Source: Coriobacteriales bacterium
GTDB taxonomy: Bacteria > Actinomycetota > Coriobacteriia > Coriobacteriales > UBA8131
Reading direction: 5' to 3'
Assembly: GCA_031261765.1 (NCBI GenBank)
Contig: JAISJA010000038.1
Location: 1-6,300, forward strand
Length of the DNA stretch: 6,300 nt
Positions 1 to 6,300 of the stretch are shown here, one piece after another. Under the pieces are notes generated by a model. It had not been told where the DNA came from. It searched no databases and was given only the letters and a program-made list of their open reading frames with translations. A program made the position numbers and the translations under genes. Every line of letters begins with the position of its first letter. The first letter of the stretch is position 1.

Positions 1-1178
1 TAAAAGTATATGTTGTCCTGCCCAATGAACTGATAAGCCCGTGCGTCAGCGCCGGTCCAATAGTCGCGCCAGCTATCGCCCTGAAGGCGCTTTGTGAAGC
101 TTATAGGCGCCCATAGCGATTCGGGCCAGCACCATACCGTAAGTCCGTCAGTCTGTTTTCCACTCGTGTTATCCGTTAATGAAGGCGCCGGAACACCCCA
201 GTCTATATTGCCGGTTATACGAAGCGGTACGAGTGCTTTACCCGTGCGGAAGCGTACGCCAGCCTTGCTCAGTATTTCACGTGCGGCGTCGCGCGCGGCA
301 AGGTCTGCGAACTCGAGTTCGAAGGAAGCCTTTCCCTTTGGAACCGGCCTGTATGTATGCGCTGGCATTTGCGCCGCAAGCGCGTCGTATTGTTCCTGGA
401 ATTCCTGTTTCACGTATATGATTGGCGGTACGAGGAATTCGTCTATGGTCTGCGACACGACCTGCCGCGTTATACCATCGTTTGCTATCATGCTAATGTA
501 ATCGCGTAGCTTATCCGAGAACTCCGGCAGTTTGAAATACCAGTTATATACCGGGCGCATGGATGGCGCCTCACCGCTTATGGTGCTCTTAGGCGCTATA
601 AGTTCCTCGGGGGAGTATTGATGCCCCAGCTCGCATTCGTCTGCCCAGGCGCGTTCTGACTTACAACCCTGTACGGGGCAACGGCCAACGACTTGTCGTC
701 CGTTTAAGAACGTACCTGCCGTCTCGTCATAGAATTGCTTAGTCTCGTCAAGCTCCAAAAAACCGCCGTCATGCAGCTTGCGTATCACCTCAGCGGTCAT
801 CTCGTTATGTATGGCCGCGCTCTTGCCAATACCTGATCCTTCAAATACGTCCAACGATATGTCATAGTTAGCCAACGCTTCTGCCTGCGCCTTGTGATTG
901 CGCATGACGTAGTCGGCTATAGTGCCGTCAAATTCACCGGACTCCACTAGCTTACGATATCCCTCGTCTATGGGAGAGCCGTAACAGTCGGTGCCGCTTA
1001 CGATCTGGACGTTGTCTGCGCCTATGCGGTCGCGCATGAAACGCGCGAAACAGTCAGCCGGTACGAACACTCCGCCCACATGCCCAAAGTGCAGGTTCTT
1101 GTTACCATATGGCATTCCCGCGGTTATTACCGCACGTTTAGGGAATTCCGGACGGGTATTATCTTGATTGTTACTCAT
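1..1178 (-). CDS. metG: Methionyl-tRNA synthetase-like class I aminoacyl-tRNA ligase (divergent subfamily), C-terminus cut by window edge
   Basis: Predicted cytoplasmic enzyme that activates methionine with ATP and charges tRNA-Met. I translated the minus strand from the ATG at 1178; it stays open for 392 codons to the window edge. The start is supported by an AAGGA site 7 nt upstream. Visible motifs: an N-terminal ITAGMPYGN segment leading into HFGH at residues 30-33 (the class I HIGH signature); SGTDCYGSP at 61-69; a zinc-knuckle-like stretch with C167, C172, C182 and H186; ITGNIDWGVPAP at 321-332; WPESLWAPISFTK at 351-363; and FIGQDN at 384-389. The KMSKS loop should lie past the left edge. 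About 75 residues (250-325) sit where canonical MetRS is shorter, and several methionine-pocket positions differ from E. coli MetRS, so this is a distinct subfamily, often annotated only as a class I tRNA ligase. It could be the sole MetRS or a paralogue. It lies downstream of gltX, after a 259-bp gap. Ile codons are mostly ATA (18 of 23). Confidence 0.8.
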   Translation of the reverse strand, partial: MSNNQDNTRPEFPKRAVITAGMPYGNKNLHFGHVGGVFVPADCFARFMRDRIGADNVQIVSGTDCYGSPIDEGYRKLVESGEFDGTIADYVMRNHKAQAEALANYDISLDVFEGSGIGKSAAIHNEMTAEVIRKLHDGGFLELDETKQFYDETAGTFLNGRQVVGRCPVQGCKSERAWADECELGHQYSPEELIAPKSTISGEAPSMRPVYNWYFKLPEFSDKLRDYISMIANDGITRQVVSQTIDEFLVPPIIYVKQEFQEQYDALAAQMPAHTYRPVPKGKASFELEFADLAARDAAREILSKAGVRFRTGKALVPLRITGNIDWGVPAPSLTDNTSGKQTDGLTVWCWPESLWAPISFTKRLQGDSWRDYWTGADARAYQFIGQDNIYF

Positions 1179-1185
1179 TATATTT

Positions 1186-1190
1186 TCCTT
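1186..1190 (-). promoter_or_regulatory. Ribosome-binding site of the metG-like gene
   Basis: Read on the minus strand, AAGGA lies 7 nt upstream of the ATG at 1178. It sits in an otherwise A/T-only context and fixes the chosen start. The spacing is normal for a Shine-Dalgarno element. Confidence 0.8.
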
Positions 1191-1216
1191 ATATATCTTA
1201 AATATGTACTAGTTAT

Positions 1217-1222
1217 ATTATA
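1217..1222 (-). promoter_or_regulatory. Candidate -10 element for the metG-like gene
   Basis: A perfect TATAAT hexamer on the minus strand lies about 39 nt upstream of the start codon, which would give a leader of roughly 30 nt containing the ribosome-binding site. No good -35 hexamer is present at 16-18 nt spacing; the region upstream is A-rich on the minus strand (1240-1252), which could act as an UP-like element. A weaker alternative is TTGCAC at 1284-1289 with an AGTTAT-like -10 about 17 nt downstream. In AT-rich sequence a TATAAT can arise by chance, so this remains tentative. Confidence 0.4.
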
Positions 1223-1307
1223 AGCAGATAGCAGTATTGTTTTTATTTTTTTATGTCCATATAACTATGATAACGCTGGCGTCGTGCAATTAACATAGCA
1301 GGCTTGA

Positions 1308-1425
1308 GAGTGTATACCTATATTATTACAGGTTCTGGGGTGCGAGCGCGTATGCTCGGGCGCCCTTTTGCGCGGCTGAGCGCGAGCCGGGGCCCCAGGC
1401 TCTGGAATGATATAGGTATACACTC
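1308..1425. repeat. 118-bp near-perfect inverted repeat with GC-rich, possibly branched interior (candidate structured RNA or small palindromic element)
   Basis: Two 33-nt arms (1308-1340 and 1393-1425) pair without gaps at 28 of 33 positions. The outer 16 pairs, GAGTGTATACCTATAT and its complement, are perfect, and the inner end closes with CTGGGG/CCCCAG. The 52-nt interior is GC-rich and can form three short hairpins in series: CGAGC (1343-1347) with GCTCG (1354-1358), GCGC (1360-1363) with GCGC (1370-1373), and GGCT (1374-1377) with AGCC (1385-1388). The element begins 12 nt after the gltX stop codon. Neither strand has a T-run right after it, so it does not look like a standard intrinsic terminator. 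I recognise no T-box, SRP or tRNA signature. It could be a processed 3' structure of the gltX transcript, an independent small RNA, or a short non-autonomous mobile repeat. Confidence 0.85.
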
Positions 1426-1437
1426 GTAAAGTCAGAG

Positions 1438-2934
1438 TTAATTTTCCAATAACGCAAGTGCGTTATCAATACGTGATATGGCGTCGCCGCGTTTAAGCAG
1501 CGCTATGGACTCGAAGAGCGGGGGAGAGACCATATTGCCGCAAATGGCAACGCGCAGCGCCTGGAACACGATCCGTGGTTTAACGTCCAGCTGCTCGGGT
1601 ATGCCACGCAAAGCATCCTCAACGTCTGGCATCTGCCACGCGAGCGCGTCGTTGTCCAATGCCGTACGCGCGTGCTCAAGCGACGCCTTTGCGCTGTCCC
1701 GCAGGCTTTCCTTCAGCAGGCACTTATCAACGGATTTGTCGTCTAAAGGCACGGCGTCGCCACAAAAGAGATAAGCCGTCATTGGGGCGGCTTCGGCCAT
1801 GGTATGTATGCGCTCTGCCACAAGCGGATAGATAGCCTCGTACCAACCGCGGTTAGCGTCTACGTCTGGCGCGTCAGGCACGCCTTCAAGATACGGTGCC
1901 CACGCGTCTACGAACGCGGCGGCGCCCATCTGCTTTATGTATTCCTGGTTCATCCAGTTTAGCTTGTCAACGTCGAATATAGACGGGTTCTTGGATATGT
2001 GTTTCAGCGAGAAGTTCTCTACTAGCATGCTATCGTTTATCAACGTTGTTTCACCATCAAGCGACCATCCTAGCAAGGCAAGATAATTGCGTAGCGCCTG
2101 TGGTAGATAACCGGCGTCCCTGTATTCCTCTACGCCAACTGAGTTACGGCGTTTCGACAGCTTCTTACCGTCGGTGCCATGTATCATTGGCAGATGCGCG
2201 AACTGCGGAACGTCATATTCCAGTGCCTCATATACAAGTATCTGCTTTGGTGTATTAGACAGGTGGTCATCACCGCGTATGACGTGCGATATGCCCATAG
2301 TTGCGTCGTCTACACAAACCACGAAGTTATACGTTGGAGTTCCGTCCGAGCGCGCGACTATGAAATCGTCAAGCTGCGATATGGGCGTCGTCACGCTGCC
2401 ATATACCGCGTCTTCAAACGTTATGTCTCCACGCGCGTCCGGTATCTTAAGGCGCCACGTGTGCGCTTCGCCGGCCGCTATGCGGCGCGCCGCTTCGTCG
2501 GGCGCAACGCCACGGCACGTTCTGTCGTATCCCATGTTAGGCGATTTAGCGGCGCGCGCGGCCTCGCGTTTAGCCGCGAGCTCCTCGCTAGTGCAAAAGC
2601 AAGGGTACACCGCGCCTTTTGCCTTTAGCGTCTCCAGCGCTTCTGCGTATATGTCCATGCGCTGTGTCTGGAAATACGGTCCCGCGTCTCCGCCGACCTT
2701 TGGGCCTTCGTCCCAATCAAGCCCAAGCCATTCCATAGAACGCAATATCTGCCGCACGTTCTCTTCCGTTGAGCGTTCGGGGTCAGTGTCTTCTATGCGT
2801 AATATGAACTTACCGTTATTATGTTTGGCGAACGCCCAATTATAAAGCGCCGTACGGGCGCCGCCTATGTGTAACATCCCCGTAGGGGACGGTGCGAAAC
2901 GCACTCGTATGGGCTTTTGCGTGCTATCTGGCAT
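1438..2934 (-). CDS. gltX: Glutamyl-tRNA synthetase (class I, GluRS)
   Basis: Cytoplasmic enzyme that ligates glutamate to tRNA-Glu using ATP; in bacteria lacking GlnRS it also forms Glu-tRNA-Gln for the GatCAB amidotransferase. The 498-residue product has the usual full length. Motifs in order: RFAPSPTGMLHIGG, holding the HIGH signature as HIGG at 22-25; RIEDTDPERS at 46-55; a zinc-site pattern C112-x-C114 with Y136 and C140, as in zinc-containing GluRS; GDDHLSNTPKQ at 221-231; the KMSKS loop as KLSKR at 258-262; and FDVDKLNWMNQEYI at 320-333, opening the anticodon-binding domain. The C-terminus has the typical SPPLFE and final helix. The start ATG overlaps the upstream protease gene by 11 bp and has AAGGTGAT 8 nt before it, which suggests translational coupling. 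23 of 27 Ile codons are ATA. Whether the enzyme is discriminating or non-discriminating cannot be decided from this window. Confidence 0.98.
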   Translation of the reverse strand: MPDSTQKPIRVRFAPSPTGMLHIGGARTALYNWAFAKHNNGKFILRIEDTDPERSTEENVRQILRSMEWLGLDWDEGPKVGGDAGPYFQTQRMDIYAEALETLKAKGAVYPCFCTSEELAAKREAARAAKSPNMGYDRTCRGVAPDEAARRIAAGEAHTWRLKIPDARGDITFEDAVYGSVTTPISQLDDFIVARSDGTPTYNFVVCVDDATMGISHVIRGDDHLSNTPKQILVYEALEYDVPQFAHLPMIHGTDGKKLSKRRNSVGVEEYRDAGYLPQALRNYLALLGWSLDGETTLINDSMLVENFSLKHISKNPSIFDVDKLNWMNQEYIKQMGAAAFVDAWAPYLEGVPDAPDVDANRGWYEAIYPLVAERIHTMAEAAPMTAYLFCGDAVPLDDKSVDKCLLKESLRDSAKASLEHARTALDNDALAWQMPDVEDALRGIPEQLDVKPRIVFQALRVAICGNMVSPPLFESIALLKRGDAISRIDNALALLEN

Positions 2935-5900
2935 GTTGCATTATCACCTTATCCGTCCGTGTCTTCTTATTCAAACGTTTACGTGTATATAGTATAGCAG
3001 CGCCGGTTAACACTAGCATGATAGCTAGTATCGCGATTTGCCACACGTTGTCGCCGGTCTGCGGCGCGCTGCCGCCATCTATGTCGTTTATAGCCGCGAC
3101 GCTTGGAACGGCTGGAGCGGCCGGGCTAACGCCACCGCCCGTGCCACCGATCGTCCCGCCACCGCCCGCGCTGGACGGATTTACCGTAAGCACTTGTGCG
3201 TCTCCAGCAGACGTAGTACCGCCGTTAAGCGTCGCGCTGTTTGCGGCGTCGCTGTTAAGCAGTAATATCTGTGACGTCGTATTGGCACGGGCAGTATATC
3301 CTATGGTTCCTGTTCCATCATCATAGAATGCCCCGCGTATGGGTGTCATGACGCCGGTGTAGTCGGCGCCGGGTTTGAAGCCGGTGTAACTTGAACTGTC
3401 CAACGGCGTTACCTGGGTGCCTGAAGCCATGGCCGTCAGGCTGCCTTCGCCGCTCACAGCCACTGAAGAAGACGAGCTTGTTGTGGCCATGGGTGTCACG
3501 GCGGGATACGTTGGCACCTCACTTGTCACCGCGTTAAGAGTGCCTGGAGTAAACGAGATGTCAGGTGAAAGCAGGTCGAACGGCACGTTGTCAACCTCGT
3601 CTATCACCCTGTTGGAAATCGGGCTTGAGAAGTTCCCTGTTGTGGATACACCATGCGCGGCCAGATATGCCGCCAGCTCTATTCGGGTGCTTTGAACGGA
3701 TATCTTTATCGGACAAGAGCTTTTACCTGCAAGGTTGAACCCCAACTGGTTAAGGGGGATAGTGGCTACTATCGTCGAGTTATTCACTTGACCCGTATAA
3801 TAAGCGCTTGAGCCATTTACGGGCAATGCGTCGTTAGCGGCGGCAGAAGACGGGTTCGTGACGTTCTCTACCGCAAGGGAATTGCGGTCTTTGTCACCGG
3901 CGATAAGATACATCTGCGTGCCTTCGTCGCTGTCTATCTTTATCGAGAACAAGCTACCGCTGGGGGCATTAGCTATGCTGGGCAGGTTGCCGTACGTCTT
4001 TATCGCTATGTTAAGGCTGCCTTGTGTAGGGTCGCTGAACAAGTTAGCGGTAGTCGAGGCAGCCACGTACTGCAAGTCAAAGGAGTCCGCATACGTCTGG
4101 CCGTATCCTAACGGGAACAACGCGCGTTCATCGTTGGATAAACGCGGGCTTATGCCTTCGCTGGTGAGCACCATGGGCGCCACCATTGACCTGAAAGCCT
4201 GGGGGTTATCGTCATTTTCAGAAACACCGCTGCCGCTAAGCGATATCTCTCCGGTTATGTCACTTGTCGTGCCATCGCCGGATACGACGTTAGTGGTGGC
4301 AACCGTGTTAGAGACCGGGCACGGACTTGCCGCTACGGCGACGCGTATGTCGGGGGCGCTGGCGGTATTCACGAAGTCCAGTGTGCCGGAAGCCTCCGCC
4401 TCGTTCTCATATGGCGATCCTTCGCTCTCAACCATATGCGACGGCATCTCGTTTATGCCATACGTGGGATCCAGCGTATGTTGCATGTCGGCGCGCGTGC
4501 AGTTAAGCGTGACGTTAACCGTGGCGGTGCTCTGCGCGGCTACGCTAACCGAAGACGGGCTCACGCTATAAGAGACACCGGGCATTGACATTATCGGGTT
4601 GTAGCTAACGTTATATGTTTGCGCGGATGTGCCAAGGTTCTGTAACGTCACGCTCTTCGTAACGCTCGCCGTCGCATCTGACACGTCAACGACGCCAAAC
4701 GACAGGCTAACGCACTGCGGTGTACTCGTGTTATATGCTATCACGCTTTTATCGCATGCCTGCGATGGATCTATGCGACCGGTTCCTGCCCTGAAAGGCG
4801 AGTATGTTTGAGCTCCGCCCGGCGTAGTAACGTTATGCGTCGCCGTGCTCATAAGCATGTCTTTCAGCTGTGCGGCGGTTAAGTCCATGCCGTTTGACGC
4901 CGCGGCTTGCAAGGCCACGGCCGCGCAGCCGGTGGCGAATGGTGCCGCCATGGACGTGCCTGACATCTGCGTCGTCACGGGATCCGTGTTGGAGCTCGCG
5001 GATATGACGTCAACGCCCATGGACGTGATGTCGGGCTTTATGGTCGCGTTGTCGCCATAAAAGCCACCGCGCGACGAGAACATGCTCATGGCTCCGGCAA
5101 GCGAGGAGACATAGTTTTGCACGAATCCGTTATCGGGGTCAAGCTGCATGGTATATGTGCTACCCGCCGCGACTCCGGTATTTATCTTGTTGATAAGCGC
5201 CGTGCCTACCTCGTTGGACACTATGGCAAACGGAAGTGCGCCATTATAGCCTGTATAGACCTCTGACGTGGGATCGGGATGATAGGTGTATCTTTGCGCG
5301 GCAAGGTCTACGGACACGCTTAGGATACCTTTGGCTCCGGCCGTCTTCAAGGAGTTGGCAGCGTCGTTCGTAGCGTCGTCTGATACGACGTCTTGGAAAC
5401 CCGCGCTCGCCACGCCGCCAAGGCCGGCGGGGAACACCACGTATTTACCGTTCATGTTCGCTAACGCTGTGGGCGTGAACGCGACGGATCCTCCTGTCAA
5501 CTTGCCCGTCTGCGCGTCTGTGCTACCGGGCGTCACCGTGACGTCGTCCGGTTGGCATACGTATACGCCGTAATAGTTGGCGTCGGCGGCGTTCCCTGGC
5601 TGGCTAAGGTATTCAGGCAGGTACCAACCTGCTAGCTTTATGCCGTCAAATCCATTGATAGCCGTTGTCGTTTGGCTGCCTGCGGCAAGTTCATTAAGGC
5701 CTATTACGCGGCCGTAGACCTGGTTCCCGCTTGAGGCCGCCGCTACGGCCAATACGCTGTCCGTATTAGCGCTGGACGTTAACACGTTCGCATAATCGGC
5801 TGAGTTACCTGCCGATATAATCGGCAGGCATCCCGCGGCGACAAGCTTGTTCATCCATGTTTGGGTGTCCGGGTCCGTATAGTAGAAGTCCGGGCTGCCA

Positions 5901-6300
5901 AACGACATGTTCAGCGCGCTTATCTTGTCGGCGGGAGTGAGCACGCCGTCGCAACCCATTTGCGTCTCCCCGTCGTTCCTGTCGCATTTCTCGTTATGCT
6001 CTATGATCCATTCGTATGCGGCGTCTGCGTTACCGTTTAATGTCGAGCCGGTGTCTCCTCCCACTTTCATGAAATACAACCCGGCGCTGGGCGCTGAGCC
6101 AGGGCCTATGAGGAACGTTGAACCATCGGTTAGGCTCTCGCTGGAGATATCATAGCTTCCGGTATATCGGCTGCCGTCAAGGGCCGTACCATACCCGCAT
6201 GCGGTAGCGGCAACGTGCGTCCCATGCGTGCTTTGGGCTAATGTTATAGGATTCAGGTCGTATGCGTACGTCTGGCCGGCTTCGTCGGTTGTGCTGGGAG
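2924..6300 (-). CDS. Cell-wall-anchored S8 subtilisin-family serine protease with PA domain (N-terminus outside window)
   Basis: Large secreted endopeptidase, probably acting at the cell surface on host or dietary proteins (inferred from family). 1124 residues are visible; the frame is open to the right edge, so signal peptide, propeptide and the catalytic Asp lie outside. Numbered from the first visible residue: HGTHVA with catalytic His25; SAGNS with oxyanion Asn165; a PA-like insertion around 250-400 (GKYVVF, then AGAKGILSVSVD); FSSRGG at 407-412; and GTSMAAP with catalytic Ser449. The SPFRAGTGRIDP segment (about 500-511) ends the catalytic domain. Fn3-like and other beta-rich, Ser/Thr-rich segments follow, including a KIDSDEG stretch near 787-793, then a Gly/Pro/Ala linker. 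The tail is APQTG (1078-1082), a hydrophobic span (about 1087-1104) and RKRLNKK. All visible catalytic motifs are intact. The architecture resembles lactocepin and C5a-peptidase-type cell-envelope proteases. The internal TTG at 6079 and ATG at 6070 are not starts, because the His motif lies upstream of both. Confidence 0.95.
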   Translation of the reverse strand, partial: PSTTDEAGQTYAYDLNPITLAQSTHGTHVAATACGYGTALDGSRYTGSYDISSESLTDGSTFLIGPGSAPSAGLYFMKVGGDTGSTLNGNADAAYEWIIEHNEKCDRNDGETQMGCDGVLTPADKISALNMSFGSPDFYYTDPDTQTWMNKLVAAGCLPIISAGNSADYANVLTSSANTDSVLAVAAASSGNQVYGRVIGLNELAAGSQTTTAINGFDGIKLAGWYLPEYLSQPGNAADANYYGVYVCQPDDVTVTPGSTDAQTGKLTGGSVAFTPTALANMNGKYVVFPAGLGGVASAGFQDVVSDDATNDAANSLKTAGAKGILSVSVDLAAQRYTYHPDPTSEVYTGYNGALPFAIVSNEVGTALINKINTGVAAGSTYTMQLDPDNGFVQNYVSSLAGAMSMFSSRGGFYGDNATIKPDITSMGVDVISASSNTDPVTTQMSGTSMAAPFATGCAAVALQAAASNGMDLTAAQLKDMLMSTATHNVTTPGGAQTYSPFRAGTGRIDPSQACDKSVIAYNTSTPQCVSLSFGVVDVSDATASVTKSVTLQNLGTSAQTYNVSYNPIMSMPGVSYSVSPSSVSVAAQSTATVNVTLNCTRADMQHTLDPTYGINEMPSHMVESEGSPYENEAEASGTLDFVNTASAPDIRVAVAASPCPVSNTVATTNVVSGDGTTSDITGEISLSGSGVSENDDNPQAFRSMVAPMVLTSEGISPRLSNDERALFPLGYGQTYADSFDLQYVAASTTANLFSDPTQGSLNIAIKTYGNLPSIANAPSGSLFSIKIDSDEGTQMYLIAGDKDRNSLAVENVTNPSSAAANDALPVNGSSAYYTGQVNNSTIVATIPLNQLGFNLAGKSSCPIKISVQSTRIELAAYLAAHGVSTTGNFSSPISNRVIDEVDNVPFDLLSPDISFTPGTLNAVTSEVPTYPAVTPMATTSSSSSVAVSGEGSLTAMASGTQVTPLDSSSYTGFKPGADYTGVMTPIRGAFYDDGTGTIGYTARANTTSQILLLNSDAANSATLNGGTTSAGDAQVLTVNPSSAGGGGTIGGTGGGVSPAAPAVPSVAAINDIDGGSAPQTGDNVWQIAILAIMLVLTGAAILYTRKRLNKKTRTDKVIMQHAR
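2943..2950 (-). promoter_or_regulatory. Ribosome-binding site of gltX, inside the protease gene
   Basis: AAGGTGAT on the minus strand, a strong match to the anti-Shine-Dalgarno sequence, lies 8 nt before the gltX ATG and within the last codons of the upstream protease gene. Its position supports the 2934 start and efficient initiation or re-initiation at gltX. Confidence 0.85.
3053..3067 (-). other. Sortase recognition pentapeptide (APQTG) of the surface protease
   Basis: The codons GCG CCG CAG ACC GGC on the minus strand give APQTG followed by Asp-Asn, a hydrophobic span and a basic tail: the three-part cell-wall sorting signal. The first position is Ala in place of the usual Leu of LPXTG. 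Cleavage between Thr and Gly by a sortase and covalent linkage to the wall is the expected outcome from the general family mechanism. No sortase gene is in the window. Confidence 0.8.

Larger units (their letters stand above)
1179..1437. other. Intergenic region between gltX and the metG-like gene
   Basis: This 259-bp stretch is the only non-coding DNA in the window. Going from gltX towards metG it holds the 118-bp inverted repeat, then about 50 nt of mixed sequence with no feature I recognise, then a strongly AT-rich stretch (about 1179-1265) with the candidate -10 element and the ribosome-binding site. I see no open reading frame with a plausible start signal in it. The gap size and the promoter-like sequence suggest that metG is not simply read through as a tight operon with gltX. 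Confidence 0.8.

Noticed and set aside
94..501. Plus-strand reading frames opposite the metG-like gene
   Set aside because: They overlap a continuous minus-strand frame with clear class I synthetase motifs and show no supporting features.
1236..1252. Plus-strand T-rich tract as a terminator
   Set aside because: No stable hairpin precedes it on the plus strand and no plus-strand gene ends nearby; it is better read as an A-rich stretch upstream of the metG promoter candidate.
1308..1425. Intrinsic terminator, T-box, tRNA or SRP RNA as the identity of the inverted repeat
   Set aside because: There is no T-run after either arm, no AGGGTGGNACCGCG-like T-box sequence, no T-loop consensus of a tRNA, and no SRP tetraloop-type motif.
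2174..2845. Long plus-strand reading frame of 223 codons antisense to gltX
   Set aside because: It lies wholly inside the certain gltX gene, has no recognisable domain, and its composition mirrors the codon pattern of the opposite strand.
3858..4571. Plus-strand reading frame of 237 codons antisense to the protease
   Set aside because: It is fully antisense to an intact, motif-bearing protease, and its translation shows no known motif. A shadow of the real frame is the simpler explanation.
6070..6079. TTG (6079) or ATG (6070) as the protease start
   Set aside because: The frame stays open upstream to the window edge and contains the subtilase His motif HGTHVA, so the true start lies beyond the window.

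Overview
The window carries three genes, all read from the minus strand, so the biological order runs from right to left: a large surface subtilase (6300 to 2924, start outside the window), glutamyl-tRNA synthetase gltX (2934 to 1438), and a divergent methionyl-tRNA synthetase-like gene (1178 to 1, C-terminus outside the window). Coding density is very high. The only non-coding stretch is 1179-1437.

The organism is a bacterium with a Gram-positive envelope: the protease ends in a sortase-type signal (APQTG, hydrophobic span, basic tail). Base composition looks balanced to slightly GC-rich by eye. The divergent MetRS subfamily, the xPQTGD-type anchor and this composition together suggest an anaerobic Actinomycetota such as a Coriobacteriia member, but that is inference from memory of these families and is not secure. 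A strong preference for the AUA isoleucine codon (18 of 23 Ile codons in the metG fragment, 23 of 27 in gltX, counted by hand) is a clear genomic signature.

Layout: the protease stop codon overlaps the gltX start by 11 bp, with the gltX ribosome-binding site inside the protease gene, so gltX is probably translated in coupling with the protease message. After gltX comes a 259-bp gap that holds a 118-bp near-perfect inverted repeat with a GC-rich, potentially branched interior. An AT-rich stretch follows, with a TATAAT-like promoter element and the metG ribosome-binding site. The two synthetases charge tRNA for translation. The protease has no obvious functional link to them beyond gene order.

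No mobile element, CRISPR array, tRNA or rRNA gene is visible. The points most worth a second look are the inverted repeat, the AUA preference, the altered methionine-pocket motifs of the MetRS-like enzyme, and the protease-gltX overlap.
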